From Apricaphanius iberus (taxonomy: Eukaryota > Chordata > Actinopteri > Cyprinodontiformes > Aphaniidae), in assembly GCA_028564705.1 (NCBI GenBank), contig JAPXFQ010002620.1, forward strand, positions 1,550,001 through 1,614,000: 64,000 bases of DNA. The letters run 5' to 3'. Every line of letters starts with the position of its first letter. The first letter of the stretch is position 1. The translations under genes were made by a program, and so were the position numbers. Of the stretch, positions 63,671-64,000 are shown in pieces. The notes beneath the pieces were generated by a model. The model ran no database searches, was not told the origin of the DNA, and worked only from the letters and a program-made list of their open reading frames with translations.

Positions 63671-64000
63671 TAAAATGATACCGTCAGACAAACAATAATA
63701 TAATGTAATGTAATGGTCAAATTCTGTATTTTTCAAGTCTAAAATAGAAGATAAATACTGGGTGTTCCTCTGGGGCTTCCATCTGTTCCTTTCGGTGGGT
63801 GATCGGCCCTGCGTTGGTCCGTCTGTGGCTCCTGCGCTCTGGACTCTGGACGTGTGCCCCCCCTGCCCCCTTTATGTCTGCATCGTTTCCTGTAGGACGG
63901 ATTGACGGTTCCTTACACCAGCTATCAGTCACTTGCATGGGGAAACCTTATTCACACCAGCATGCTCACACACACACATAGGTGTGGTTAGGTCTATACA
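63671..64000. other. Window end, no gene recognised
   Basis: Noncoding sequence with a short CA repeat at about 63966-63979. Confidence 0.35.

Overview
The window is vertebrate nuclear DNA, almost certainly from a ray-finned (teleost) fish. Genes are split into short exons by AT-rich introns, codon use is vertebrate, and the repeats are those typical of teleosts: L2- and RTE-type LINEs, hAT, Tc1, PIF-Harbinger and piggyBac-like DNA transposons, a DIRS-like tyrosine-recombinase retroelement, and SINE tails ending in a GCGCTATATAAATAAA-type sequence. I did not try to name the species. No bacterial or viral operon is present, and ribosome binding sites, CRISPR arrays and operators do not apply.

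Three cellular genes can be read. (1) A plus-strand ETS-family transcription factor of the ETS1/ETS2 subfamily, with exons from about 10.4 to 23.5 kb and a possible first coding exon at 574-598. The Pointed domain, the autoinhibitory-helix region and the ETS DNA-binding domain are all recognisable. The protein is compact and divergent, has little of the serine-rich region, and carries an unusual substitution at the start of the second half of the ETS domain. (2) bola2 on the minus strand (53373-56889, three exons, 85 residues), a BolA-like partner of monothiol glutaredoxin in iron-sulfur trafficking. (3) slx1 on the plus strand (57584-61973, five exons, 264 residues), the GIY-YIG catalytic subunit of the SLX1-SLX4 structure-specific endonuclease. 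bola2 and slx1 are head to head with 694 bp between their start codons, so they probably share a bidirectional promoter.

The 30 kb between the ETS gene and bola2, and most introns, are layered mobile elements. From left to right: a retroposon tail and GT repeat (2.8-3.2 kb); a piggyBac-like MITE (3.8-4.2 kb); an RTE LINE (5.0-6.8 kb, minus); two GGAT-tailed retroposon copies (9.8-10.2 kb), one with a 12-bp target duplication; inside the ETS gene, Tc1, LINE and hAT relics, including a 2.5 kb hAT element with a near-exact 8-bp duplication (18614-21145); a nested nest at 23.8-30.1 kb, in which an outer inverted-repeat element contains a 5.8 kb hAT element with long internal inverted arms, itself holding a tandem miniature LTR element; a nearly intact 2.9 kb hAT transposon with a perfect 8-bp duplication and one frameshift (30571-33475); an L2 LINE interrupted by a second LINE (33.9-36.5 kb), whose reading frames are fused by chance; a PIF-like MITE (38.7-39.3 kb); a DIRS-like retroelement bounded by direct repeats (40744-47302) and interrupted by a PIF-Harbinger fragment, two hAT MITEs and an L2 LINE; and a Tc1 relic (47.3-48.4 kb). 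About 48.5-53.3 kb and 36.5-38.7 kb show no gene that I can support.

The best candidates for something worth following up are the nested nest at 23.8-30.1 kb with its LTR-internal-LTR-internal-LTR array, the DIRS-like element with its datable series of insertions, the divergent ETS1/2 paralogue, and the bola2-slx1 divergent pair. All gene structures are inferred by eye from splice signals, reading phase and remembered family features. No alignment or transcript was available.
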